DNA from: Anthopleura xanthogrammica
Lineage: Eukaryota; Cnidaria; Anthozoa; Actiniaria; Actiniidae
Assembly (NCBI GenBank): GCA_964019055.1
Contig: OZ025210.1
Coordinates: forward strand, 9,527,492 to 9,591,491
Direction of reading: 5' to 3'
DNA length: 64,000 bases
In this document: piece by piece, positions 12,301 to 22,027 of the stretch
How positions within the stretch are numbered: the first letter of the stretch is position 1
How the letters are laid out: every line of letters starts with the position of its first letter
Notes under the pieces: generated by a model
What the model was told of the DNA's origin: nothing
The model's input: the letters and a program-made list of their open reading frames with translations, nothing else
The model's database searches: none
Position numbers and translations under genes: made by a program

Positions 12301-14676
12301 GCTGAAGAATAAGCCAGTTCAAAGTTTGAGAATCGTTTTCAGTGTGCATGCGATTTTATCCCGAATTTCTCACCTTCTTTTGTTTAATTAAAAACAAAAG
12401 AAAGTTTAAACAAAAGGTTAGAAATTCGGGATAAAATCGCATGCGCACTGACAACGATTCTTAAACTTTGAACTGGCTTATAGACATTTCCCGAGTTCGC
12501 TTGAGTGACCACGAAACAATAGCTCCAATTATTGGACTTGATGTGTTCATACATTTACAGTGATTTATCAAGTCCATCCTCGACTTGGAGCCATTGTTTC
12601 GTTGCCCGCACCTATTGATTTGTTTAAGTCTTCAAAGGTTTGAAGTATGTACCAGTAATTGTTTTTCTTCGGGGTAAAGTATTTCGAGATATTGACGATC
12701 GATCTTAAAACAAAAATTTTGGTTTTGAGAAAATGCTGATAAATCCGAAAAAAATCCAGAAGGAATTTTTTCATATTTCACTGAGCCCGGCCAATGTAAA
12801 GGCATAAAGGACTACATGCAGCACAGGGGCGTAGCCAGGATCTTCCCTTGGGGAGGGGAGGGGGGCACTGCTTTCATGCATTGCTATGTGCATGTAGAAA
12901 AAAATCCTCACAAAAGGTTTATGGGCAATAGACTACCATCAACTAAAATCATAAGTACATAAAGGTACATAAAGGTACATAAAGGTACATAAAGGTACAT
13001 AAAGGTACATAAAGGTACATAAAGGTACATAAAGGTACATAAAGGTACATAAAGGTACATAAAGGTACATAAAGGTACATAAAGGTACATAAAGGTACAT
13101 AAAGGTACATTGGAACCATGCATGCTTGGTACATGGGAACGATTTACTTGATTGCATGGTACTGTCTTTAGTCGACTTTAGACCTTTTTAATAAATCCAA
13201 CAATGCTTTATTTTCTGCGTTCGATGTCAAATATATTCTGTTCCATTTCGTTCAAAGGGTCAATTTTCAAAAGAATAAATTTGACGTCAAATGCAGAAAA
13301 TACAGCATTGTTAGTAATTATCAAAAGGGTCTATATTGTCCATTAACCTGTCACAAGTTTTGTCTCAATCAGTGCGTGCAGAGAACCATGAGAAAATCAG
13401 TGAATGATTTCAAGGGGGCCAGGGATGTAACTGTTACCGTTGAAAGGCATTATCACAAAAAGTTCTTTCAACTCCAAAGGGGGTGTCTAGACACCCATTT
13501 CACCCCATTTTTATCAGTACCTACGAGATTTTGTTTGTTCAGGTAGTACTTACTCACACCAAGAATCACTGCGCACAACTTCTACAGTACAAAGCAGTTA
13601 ATATAGTACAATACTTACATTCCACGTATAGCTCAAAGTGGCCAATGTTCTTGGACCCTCTACAAGTATAGTTCCCTCCATCCTTTACTAACACATTCAC
13701 TACATATAATGTGAGTTCATTGGCTTTAGAACTTTCCACATAGTATTTAGAGGCAAATATATTTGTTGATGTGATCTGCTTTCCTTCCTTGTTAAACCAT
13801 CCAATCAGTTCTTCGTCTTCGACTCTACACGTGACCTGAAAGGTCTTGCCTCTGGTCGTAACGTCTGTCTTTCTGACTATCACGTTACCATCTGTTGGTT
13901 TAACACAACATCATTCTATACTTAATATGTGATATAACATTGAATAAAAGATGTTCTTAACATGCATTTTATTGGTTACAGCTTGCCCTGAGTGATTAAA
14001 AGTCAAAACATCCTATTGAACTCAGGGTAGAGATAGAGGGTGTGTTTCCGACTCAAATACTAATACTCTAATACTGACAATAACACACTGATATATTTTA
14101 GTAGCAAAAGCAGAGGCCTTGTATCTAAAAAGAAACGTTATTTTTATGAGGGTGAAGCGTCAGATCAGCGTCAGGAATGGATAGTGCATGTTAATCTCCA
14201 TCGGCTTGTGTAGTAATTGATCATAGACCAGTGGAGATACGATCTAGGGGATCTACTGACCCGGCCGTCTGTTCACGAATATCACACACTATATTCAACA
14301 TTCTTACTAAAGTGATTTAGAAAAAACAGTATACAAGTGCTCACTGTACACACAATTGATTGATCAAATACAAACAGCGTTTGAATGCTTCGTGTCGTGC
14401 ATGGAGGCCATTATATACGGTCAGTCACGGATGGAACTACTTGTACCATGCTAAGCGCTTTCGATAATCAAACCCTCAATGTGAAGCCAAGAACTTTAGA
14501 TTCTACTTAATTTTCTAGCTAAGTTTCATGAATAATTGACGCCATTCCATGAGACAAATCCAATTAACAGAGATGAGATTGTAAGATGGTTTTTACAACA
14601 ATAACATGCGTATAATACCTGAATATTGAAGAACATTGTATAAGAACAGTATGAAGATTACTTCATTCCAACCCAT
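6341..14676 (-). CDS. Membrane receptor: signal peptide, 3 Ig, 2 FN3, ZP domain, TM helix
   Basis: Ten coding exons on the minus strand: 14676-14619, 13891-13619, 12138-11845, 11366-11088, 10681-10394, 9999-9673, 9294-8914, 8213-7985, 7905-7634 and 6525-6341. They give 861 residues, in frame throughout. Residues 1-19 are a signal peptide. Ig domains occupy about 20-110, 111-208 and 209-301, with the D-x-(G/A)-x-Y-x-C type motif in each (DGGNYTC, DASNYTC, DFGKYVC). FN3 domains occupy about 302-397 and 398-506. The ZP region (about 507-800) has CTS...L and DPSC in ZP-N and, in ZP-C, NGCPID plus LHCRVMVC and CRKGC. A TM helix (about 812-835) precedes a tail of about 25 residues ending TESDNL. 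ZP domains polymerise or dimerise extracellular proteins; Ig/FN3 modules bind partners. An RR in the linker between ZP and TM is a weak candidate cleavage site. The role is unknown; adhesion, immune recognition or allorecognition would fit. No cytoplasmic signalling motif is evident. Confidence 0.85.
6640..7612. repeat. SINE-derived minisatellite, about 49-bp unit, in the last intron of the Ig-FN3-ZP gene
   Basis: Starts with the SINE head GGTCTCTCCCTTGATTCGAGG (about 6642). From about 6731 roughly 18 near-identical units follow, each containing GATCAGTCCAGAGGTTGTTT and CTGTGAGTTAGTCGTTAA. It ends at GTTGTTTCAGCGTATCGATA. The first few units are longer (extra GCATTGACTA), showing variation in unit length. 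Confidence 0.85.
8585..8860 (+). repeat. Full SINE-family copy with only about three tail units
   Basis: Has the head CTCTCCCTTGATTCGAGG, then unit-like segments containing CTGACTCAGATCAGCCCAAA, and the shared terminus GTTGTTTCAGGGTATGGATA. This looks like the unexpanded form of the repeat at 6640-7612. It lies in an intron of the Ig-FN3-ZP gene. Confidence 0.65.
10140..10325 (-). repeat. tRNA-derived SINE (minus orientation) in an intron of the Ig-FN3-ZP gene
   Basis: The right end reads, in reverse complement, as a tRNA-like head with GGTGGTAAAACGCTCGCC and GGGTTCGATCCCC-like boxes. The body GGAGGGAGGAAATATCGGAAA matches other copies in reverse. Confidence 0.7.
12312..12478. mobile_element. 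Mariner-type MITE, family A (copy 1)
   Basis: AGCCAGTTCAAAGTTTGAGA at the left is inverted at the right (AAACTTTGAACTGGCT), with TA on both flanks. Nearly the whole 167 bases can fold as one hairpin. A second copy lies at 50101-50249. Confidence 0.75.
12955..13110. repeat. Perfect 10-bp tandem repeat
   Basis: Unit AAAGGTACAT, about 15.6 copies with no mismatch. It lies in intron 2 of the Ig-FN3-ZP gene. All three minus-strand frames are open but this is a by-product of the repeat. Confidence 0.95.
13200..13311. mobile_element. Short inverted-repeat element
   Basis: ACAATGCTTTATTTTCTGCG at the left is opposed by GCAGAAAATACAGCATTGT at the right. About 110 bases, no coding capacity. Confidence 0.6.
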
Positions 14677-15446
14677 CAGACCCTCCTCTGCTCTGCGATT
14701 TCAAGAAACTTTTATCATTACTGGTGTATTGAAAAGCACAAGACCTTCAGCCAGTACGGTAAACTTTCTTTACTCTTCGAGTGAACAGGCTGGGGTCGCA
14801 TTTGCATGACAATACAGTCACGCCAATATTGTGATTATGCTGCATGGGTGTGGAACACGAAGAAAGGCCTTTTGTTTGCTTCAAACCTATTGTTGTTATG
14901 CTAAACATCTTTCTAGACACATCGTGATTATGTCTACAAAACTTCTGCTCTAAGGTTTTTCAATTGCCCCAAAGGTACTAAAAACCTATAGTCCAATATA
15001 TATCATGACTGAAAGGTAATGATAATATATCTCAGGGGAGGGGAGGGGAGGGGAGGGGAGCGGGATTAGTGTCGCAAGTTGTTTTTGGCACAGGCAGCCC
15101 AATAATAAAGAAAACGTCCTATAATCTTGTACTGTTTGAAATGACTGCTGTGATAATAAGTGAGAACAGCAAAATTTACAGTCAATGAATTTTAAAACAC
15201 TTTTTACATTTGTATGTTTCTTTATTTCTATTTTGTCTTTTTTTTGTCTTGGGGCATAATACTTTACCAAAACTTTTCTACATTCATTTCTTTATCTAGA
15301 AGATGTAATACACTGTACATAATATATAGTACAAGTATCAGGGTGAATCTAATCTAGGTGGGTCAGTGGTTTGCAGAAAAAAATGATAACATAATTTTCA
15401 GATTGATTATGGTATATAGTTTTGGTATTAGTTATAGTTATGTATG
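14677..15446. other. Intergenic: 5' flank of the Ig-FN3-ZP gene and 3' flank of the S28 peptidase gene
   Basis: Contains a short (GGGGA)n tract at about 15034-15060 and nothing else recognised. The promoter of the Ig-FN3-ZP gene should be in the right-hand part near 14.7-15 kb. Confidence 0.4.
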
Positions 15447-15609
15447 GTGTGATAAAAAGATAAATTTTACACCGTAAAAAATAAGAAAGATCACTTACTG
15501 ACGTTTCGGATGCTAGTCCTCTTTTACTCAGACGAAGGACTAGCGTCCGAAACATCAGTAAGTGATCTTTCTTATTTTTTAGGGTGTAAAATTTATCTTT
15601 TTATCACAC
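15447..15609. mobile_element. Hairpin MITE
   Basis: GTGTGATAAAAAGATAAATT at the left is inverted at the right (AATTTATCTTTTTATCACAC). The pairing continues through GATCACTTACTGACGTTTCG almost to the centre, so nearly the whole 163 bases is one stem. Confidence 0.8.
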
Positions 15610-15769
15610 TTGTTTCATTAGAAACACCGACGCAGCCCACACTAGCTTACCGCTAGTTATCATCTCTTATTGTTATATATGTTGATTACAAACTAAAGTA
15701 TATCAAAAGTAAAGGTGCATGGTTACCATGGTTATATGTTTATACAAGAAAAGATCTCTGAAGTGTTTA

Positions 15770-18700
15770 TCAAGAACTCAGCCATAATACAATATGTTTC
15801 TTGATCTTTTCTCTTGCTTCTTTCAACTGTGGAAGGTCGTCAGGGCTGTCTGGGTACATATTGGCACAGTGTGCAGTACCTAAGCAAGTGATAAAACCAG
15901 GGATTGATTAATGAGTAACTTGATAGTCATATGATCAGGGGATTTGATAATTTTACTATAGCATATACAGTAAGTTTGTCACAATATACCCACACTAACA
16001 ACCTTACTCGCCATTAGAGTCTCCTGTAGCTCAGTGGCAGAGGGTCCAACTAGTATACGGAGGGTCGTGGGTTTGATTCCCATCTGGGGCTCAGAATTTT
16101 TTTTTTGAGTCCATTTCACAGTATGGTACGATCATATATACATTTAATTTGATAGTGCTAAGCCATCATGTTTTTTCAGCAATGCTTATATGTGCTGCAT
16201 GTCACAAGGTTATTTTTAGACAAACAATATAGGTTTTCTAAGCATGTGCCTCTTCAGACCATTATTTGCAGTTTGGTAAGCTAACTATGATCAAATGTCA
16301 ACATTCAATATATTACACTGACAGTATATCACAAAAGAACGCGCAGATAATGCACCTTCAATGAAGATTGCCTGCTCTGTTGCAGAGACATCTGTGGTAA
16401 TGCCTAGGGCATGCCATGGATCAATGGAGCCATTTGGGAAAACAATCTACAGTACATACACAAAAAAGAAATATATTTAACAAGAAAGAAAGGAATCACC
16501 AACAAACAAGACTATACATATTTACTCTTGCATAACACTTTTGAGCAGATTTTGTATGAGTGTAAAAAGTTCAGTGCAGTGTATGTGCGTGCCTTGCTGC
16601 GACCGTGATGTTTTCTATAATTTTGATTGGCTGATTTTTCTCTCTCACACAATGTAATTGATTTAGCATACTTAGTCAGTGTCGTGACCTTGCACGTGAC
16701 TGCACGATTCGTGCATTTGATTGGATGAAGATTTGTTTGCCTTGCTGCGACCGTGATGTTTTCTAGATTTTTGATTGGCTAAATTTTTGTCATGGCCGCA
16801 TTGGTGCTGTGAGCTTTTCAAAGTCATACAAAACCTCCTCTATGAAGCTGAGTGTTCGATGACAGTAACCTACCTTGCTAGAAGCAATGCCTTGCCCACC
16901 ATAATTGGTATTAGTTTGTTTCACACCACCCTGGATATTTGGCTTGTTGAAAGATTCACCAAAAACATCCTCACACAGTTGTATATAGTACCTAAAGGTC
17001 AATTATAGAATGAAACAAAACCTTAAATAACTCATCCATTAAAAAATCATAGTTCCCTACTTTTGCAGAAAGTTGGGAGAGAGAGGTGTATAACCACAAC
17101 AGGTTAATAATAGACTAGCTACAGTTAACCATACAGTTAACCAAAATATTGTGGGAATACATGTACATGAACGTATGTTGGAACCATGATTGGAAAGTGG
17201 GAAGGATTTATTTGATTGACAGTCTTTAGTCTATTGCCCACCCATTAACCTGTCATATATAATTAAGTTTTGTCTCGATCAGTGCATCATAAGCAATGGG
17301 AACCATGATAAAATCAGAGATGATGTCCCTGTATGACTGCCTATTAAATAAATTACTAAATGAGGCCATGTTACACGTTGAAACTTTTAGCTGAAACTAA
17401 GTTGTTTGTAATGACATTGCGAGACAAGTTTCACTGGTGTTACACATCACAATTTCATCCTGAAACTTGTTTTCGACAAAAGTTTCAATTGCAAGAGAAG
17501 AAAGCAGCTAGTTCTACTCACCAACAAGTTTCAGGATGAAATTTGTCTCACAATTAATGCCATTGCACACAAGTTTCAGCTAGAAGTTTTAATGTGTAAC
17601 AGGGCCTTTACATGAAAATCTACTAAAAAATCCAACTTATCCTCTAGCTTTAGTGTGTGTTGTATAGTTGATATACTTTTACATCAAGCTTTAACTCAGG
17701 ACTTGAGAGTTTATTATACATCATACCTCAGGGGAAAGTGATTCCCAAATGGTTGTTCTTTGGTATCTGTTGTTTGATAAAATCCAAACTCTGTACATGT
17801 CTGATAAAACCACTGACGACCTAAAACCAAACAGATATTGTGTCTTAAAAGTCGTAAACCATATATATAATAAATTTAAAAATAAAAAAAGCAAAATACA
17901 AAACAACAAGATGCTTTTAATTAATCTTTAAGAAAAGGAAAATTATATAGTACACTAAATAAAATTCTGAAAGTCTATGCTGCTCTTGAAAAACATCTCT
18001 ATAAACTGAACAAAGAAATGGATAGCATGCATGGATGGGTAGAGTGCTTTCTTAATGCAATTCACAGGTTTTTCACAGGTTTCTGTTTCAAGGAGTTTTT
18101 ATCATACTGAAATTCACAGGTTTCTCCATGGAAAATAAAATTCACAGGTTTTTTTTCACAGGTTTAAAATTTTCACAGGTTTTTCACAGGTTTCGAAAAT
18201 AAAGATTTTTCCAAAAATCAACCTGAAATTTGACAGTGTAAAATTCACAGGTTTTTTCACAGGTCATTTTCATGTCACATGTAATTTCACGGGTTTTTCA
18301 CAGGATTTTCACAGGTTTTCAGCCAGTAGTGAGGTTTGATCCTTGAATGATATTATACAGTATAGAAATTGAGTTGCTTAATAAGCTTGTTGGTTCTCTT
18401 CTATTGCTTGGAGGGATTTCCTCCCTAGCTCCACAAAAATCAACTTCTAAATTCCAATTTAGTCATGGAAGAAGGACTACAAGTTTAATTGTTAGCCAAT
18501 GCTGCCCTAATTTTGTAAAACAAGCCATTAGTTTTAAGACAAGTTCTAGGAATATTCTTACCTCCTTCTGCAGCACTTCCAGCCCAAGAGACATTTTTCA
18601 TTGAAGCTACGCTGCTATCATAACTAGCATCAAGGCATTTCTCATCATATGTATCCAACATCAATGAATTGACCTTAGCATAGCGATTCAATGGATCACC

Positions 18701-21383
18701 CAATTTATCATTATCCATTATTGAACAAATGGTTTCTATGGTGATGTTAGTCCCTGGCACACCCTGTACACATAATAATATACCATTAACATGATTGTTT
18801 ATTATTTTAATATTAACAAACTTGTCTTAAATTTTATCCAGCATTTCCTAAACAAAATGATATACCTCAAATGCTCTGTTATCCTTGTTGTACTGCACTA
18901 TACCAAAGAAATTCCCTGCCAGTGCTGATGAAAATGTGCTAACATCATTAACCTTGCTGTTGTTTAGTGGCTTACACAGCCTGCAAAGATAGTGAAGAAT
19001 AGATAATAATTACCACCAGTAGAGTAGTTTTTGGTAATTAGGTAATTGTTTGTCTTTTTCCCTTTTTTAAATTATTTCAGCCTCTTTTTTTGTACTGGAT
19101 GCCCCCCCCTCCCCCCACTTTTCGTGTTTGTTTTTTGTTTTGGCGATTTTTGGCAGAGGTGGCCCCCATAACCTAGGTCCTTGCTACACCCCTGATTACC
19201 ACTGTGACAGTTATACAATCTGTTGGTCTTGTTGCTGGAAAGGTTGAGGTGTGTGTGTGTGGGAGGGAGGTGGGAGAGGGGGGATAAAAGTAGTAGTACA
19301 TGGGCTCACTAATATAACATATATATAAGTACCTGAATGTCAGTGTAAGTTTTTTAGCACCTTGAGAAGTCTGCAAAAGTCTATCAATCTGTTGTGTAGC
19401 ATTTTGAATGTTTTTATTGCAGTCTGGCCCTGTTGTACTCAAAGATGCTGCTACAACCTCTAGGTATTCCGGGAAGTCTAGCTGTGCCTTCACTGGAGCA
19501 CTTGATGCAACTGCACCTAATATCAAATGAATGCAATAATGTTTATATCAATTCTCCTCTGTTTACTGACTGGTGCTGTTGGGAGGTTTTATTTTTAGGC
19601 CCTGTGACACTGTGCAATTTTCCTAGCAACTTGTCTCACAGCAGCATTGCAAGACATTTGCTGGAGAATTTCACAGTGTAACAGGGGTTGTCCCACAATT
19701 TTTGTTGTTGTGGGTACTAGTGTTTCAGGAAGTAGAACTCAGTTCTACTTTCCTCAATGGATTGCAGCAACTGGCAATGCCATTGCACCCCTCCAACAAC
19801 TTTTCATGTAATTTTAAGGCATATTTTTCAAGTTGCTGCAAGTTGCTGAGATTGCGTTGTAGTGAAACACCTGACCTCAGCAACATGCGATGCCACATTT
19901 TTAAGCATCGAGAGACAAGTTGCCGAGAAAACTGCAAAGCTAGTGTAACAGGACCTTTAGTAATGGTTTCAAGTAGAGTAGATATAGCACACCTACCATC
20001 AACCAAGTGTGGGTATTTGAGCCTGAACCATGCTGATAATGAACCAGGATAAGATCCCCCAAATGAAATCCATCTGCTCTTGGTAAGGTTAAATTTCTCA
20101 GCTATGTCTTGTCTGAATGCTGCCAAATCTGCCAAGGCTTGCTCACTGTTCAGGTATTTCAAGCTATTGTCACTAAGGTCGCTGAGTAAAACGCATCAAA
20201 TAATAATAATTAGCAGTTATTTGCCGAAGGCGAAGTGATTATCGATGAATATTTACCGAGCGGCGAGTCTTCGAGCTGCGAGGTAAATATTCATCGATAA
20301 TCACTGAGCCTGAGGTGAATAATTGTTTTAGTATAAATAAAAAGGTGATTATTTCAAAAAAGAAAGAAGCAAACAACATTGAAAGTGAAAATATTTTATT
20401 TTTTAAAAGCACGACAGCCATTTTGTCCGAAAAGGTGATTATCGGCTGATAATCCGAGATAGAAAACCAATCAGAGCGCGCGATTTTGTATAATCACCTT
20501 TGTATTTATACTAATACTTATTAGTAACAATAATAAACAATTATTTGATGAGGTTGAGTATGATATCACAAATTATCAAGACCAAGGCCATGTTATCTGC
20601 CGAAGTTGTAGGCTGTAATTTACAATATCATGCAAAAACCGAATTCAATAATAATATTTTTTTATTATACATTTTGTAAGCCCTTTTTGCAGGGTTTAAT
20701 ATAGCCTCAATTTTGTGTAGAATATTTATGTTCCAGTGAGGGCCCTGATCTGTGAAATTTCAAAGTGCTCATATTGTTGAAGTTGTGCATTCTTTACTTA
20801 TAAAGCACTTCCCAATAACAAGTGCAATTTGCTGTAGAAACAAAATAAGGTTTTGGTGGACATCAATCAATTAAGTGTTTCCATGACATTGTTGGAAAAC
20901 ATGAATTTATCAAGGCGCATTTTAGTAATTTACCATTCTAATATTATGTAACATACTGCATAGAATTGAATGTGAATGGCATCAGTACCTTGTGGGGTGA
21001 CTTTTCCCATAAAACCGGTGCTCCAATAAAAAAGCAATCGCTCCAAACTCTTGTGCATAGTTCATCATATTCCCGGTGACAACCCACACAGGACTAGCAG
21101 TGCCTTCGCCTCCTATCATCAAAAACACAGGACTGTCTTCTTTTTGACGAAAAGTGTCGTTATAGAAGAATCTTTGTTTCCAGGTCTTCCTGTTTGAGTC
21201 GTCAAAATGATCAAGTCTTTGAGTGAACCAGTGTTCTTCTGGTAGTTTATGACTATCTGGTAATCGAGGTGGCGGTAGCAAACCTCCTTTAGGACGACCA
21301 TGAATGAATCGAGACGATCGGACTAGCACACTCAGCTGTGCTACAGCAAGAAAAAACAGAAATCTTTTACAGACCGGTGTCAT
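15770..21383 (-). CDS. PRSS16: PRSS16-like (thymus-specific) S28 family serine peptidase
   Basis: Nine coding exons: 21383-20989, 20181-19997, 19516-19333, 18980-18866, 18763-18562, 17820-17727, 16991-16874, 16446-16356 and 15879-15770. They give 497 residues, in frame. The first about 24 residues form a signal peptide ([20 protein letters not shown]). LEHRFYGKS marks the family. The nucleophile is Ser175 in GGSYPGS, the acid Asp440 in [11 protein letters not shown] and the base His465 in TAHCANM, so the catalytic triad is complete. S28 enzymes are lysosomal or secreted peptidases acting on proline-containing peptides (prolylcarboxypeptidase, DPP7) or, for vertebrate PRSS16, in thymic peptide processing. 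In an anthozoan a lysosomal digestive role is the safe inference. The gene is head-to-head with eIF4E2, 644 bases between start codons. The symbol denotes the closest family member, not proven orthology. Confidence 0.88.
16018..16105 (+). repeat. tRNA-like pseudogene or SINE head with T-run
   Basis: Has an A box TAGCTCAGTGG and a B box GGTTTGATTCC at tRNA spacing, followed by a nine-T run. The acceptor and anticodon arms pair poorly, so it is unlikely to be a working tRNA. It lies in the last intron of the S28 gene, opposite strand. Confidence 0.55.
17363..17609. mobile_element. MITE in an S28 intron
   Basis: AGGCCATGTTACACGTTGAA at the left is imperfectly inverted at the right (TTTTAATGTGTAACAGGGCC), with the sub-motif AGTTTCAG(C/G) repeated inside. 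A related element lies at about 19597-19958. Confidence 0.65.
18058..18325. repeat. Degenerate tandem repeat of TTCACAGGTT
   Basis: TTCACAGGTTT and TTTTCACAGG recur more than fifteen times with irregular spacing, in an intron of the S28 gene. Confidence 0.85.
18395..18475 (+). repeat. SINE body fragment
   Basis: Carries GGTTCTCTTCTATTGCTTGG, TTTCCTCCCT and CACAAAAATCAACTTCTAAA, matching the body of the SINE copies elsewhere in the window. The tRNA-like head is missing. Confidence 0.45.
19597..19958. mobile_element. MITE in an S28 intron, related to the one at 17.4 kb
   Basis: AGGCCCTGTGACACTGTGCA at the left is mirrored by TAGTGTAACAGGACCT at the right. Internal copies of GACAAGTTGC and CAAGTTGC also occur in inverted pairs. 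Confidence 0.6.
20214..20510. mobile_element. Composite palindromic element in an S28 intron
   Basis: GTGATTATCGATGAATATTT and AAATATTCATCGATAATCAC form a near-perfect hairpin around GAGCGGCGAGTC. Farther out, GGTGATTAT segments are also inverted. Typical of short palindromic DNA elements. Confidence 0.6.
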
Positions 21384-22027
21384 AGTGGAGTGAACGAGAA
21401 GAGCAACTCACACCAAAACAACTGCAAAACGTTTTCACTTCATGAACCTGAAAATTAATCAAGTCTTTCACATAAAGGCTTTTGCTCTAGTAATCCAGGA
21501 AGGATCGGATTTATTGGCTTGAATCCGTGAATATAATACCAAGATATTGTGCATCTATACTAGCATCTGTCAAATGAAAGTCACGCGTGTTCCATGAGAA
21601 TAAAACACTGACCTTAGGGGGGCAGGGTGAGTAACATTTGCACTATATATATCATTCATTTTCCTGAACTTTTTACTGCAATACTCTAAAAAATACCTAT
21701 TAAACTTATTGATAACTAATGAGTTACTGTAAAAAGTTGATTTTTATCCAAATAATAACGAATTATTTATGAATAACAATACTTCCTCTCCCCTCCCCTG
21801 AGAAGACCTATGTTGTTTTATCGCCCGCAGTTTTAGTCAGCGGGATAGTGTTTATGATTATGCGTAGTGTTCAGATTGAGAAAAACACGAAGGACGAGTC
21901 ACATTTGAAGATTTGATGTTCAAAACACAGCCATTTATTGTGAAAATATTGTATATAATAGAATTATTTTATAAATAGAAGCAAATATTTTATATAAGGA
22001 TATTTTTTGGAAATATTTATATCAAAA
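21384..22027. promoter_or_regulatory. Shared 5' region between S28 peptidase and eIF4E2
   Basis: 644 bases separate the two divergent start codons. No repeat is evident. The interval must carry both promoters, so a bidirectional promoter is inferred. No TATA box in a convincing position was identified for either gene. Confidence 0.5.

Noticed and set aside
12908..13157. Three overlapping minus-strand ORFs rich in MYLYVPLCTF
   Set aside because: Translation of a 10-base microsatellite in all three frames.
16018..16105. Functional tRNA gene
   Set aside because: A and B boxes are present but the acceptor stem has mismatches and the anticodon arm does not fold properly; a SINE head or pseudogene is more likely.
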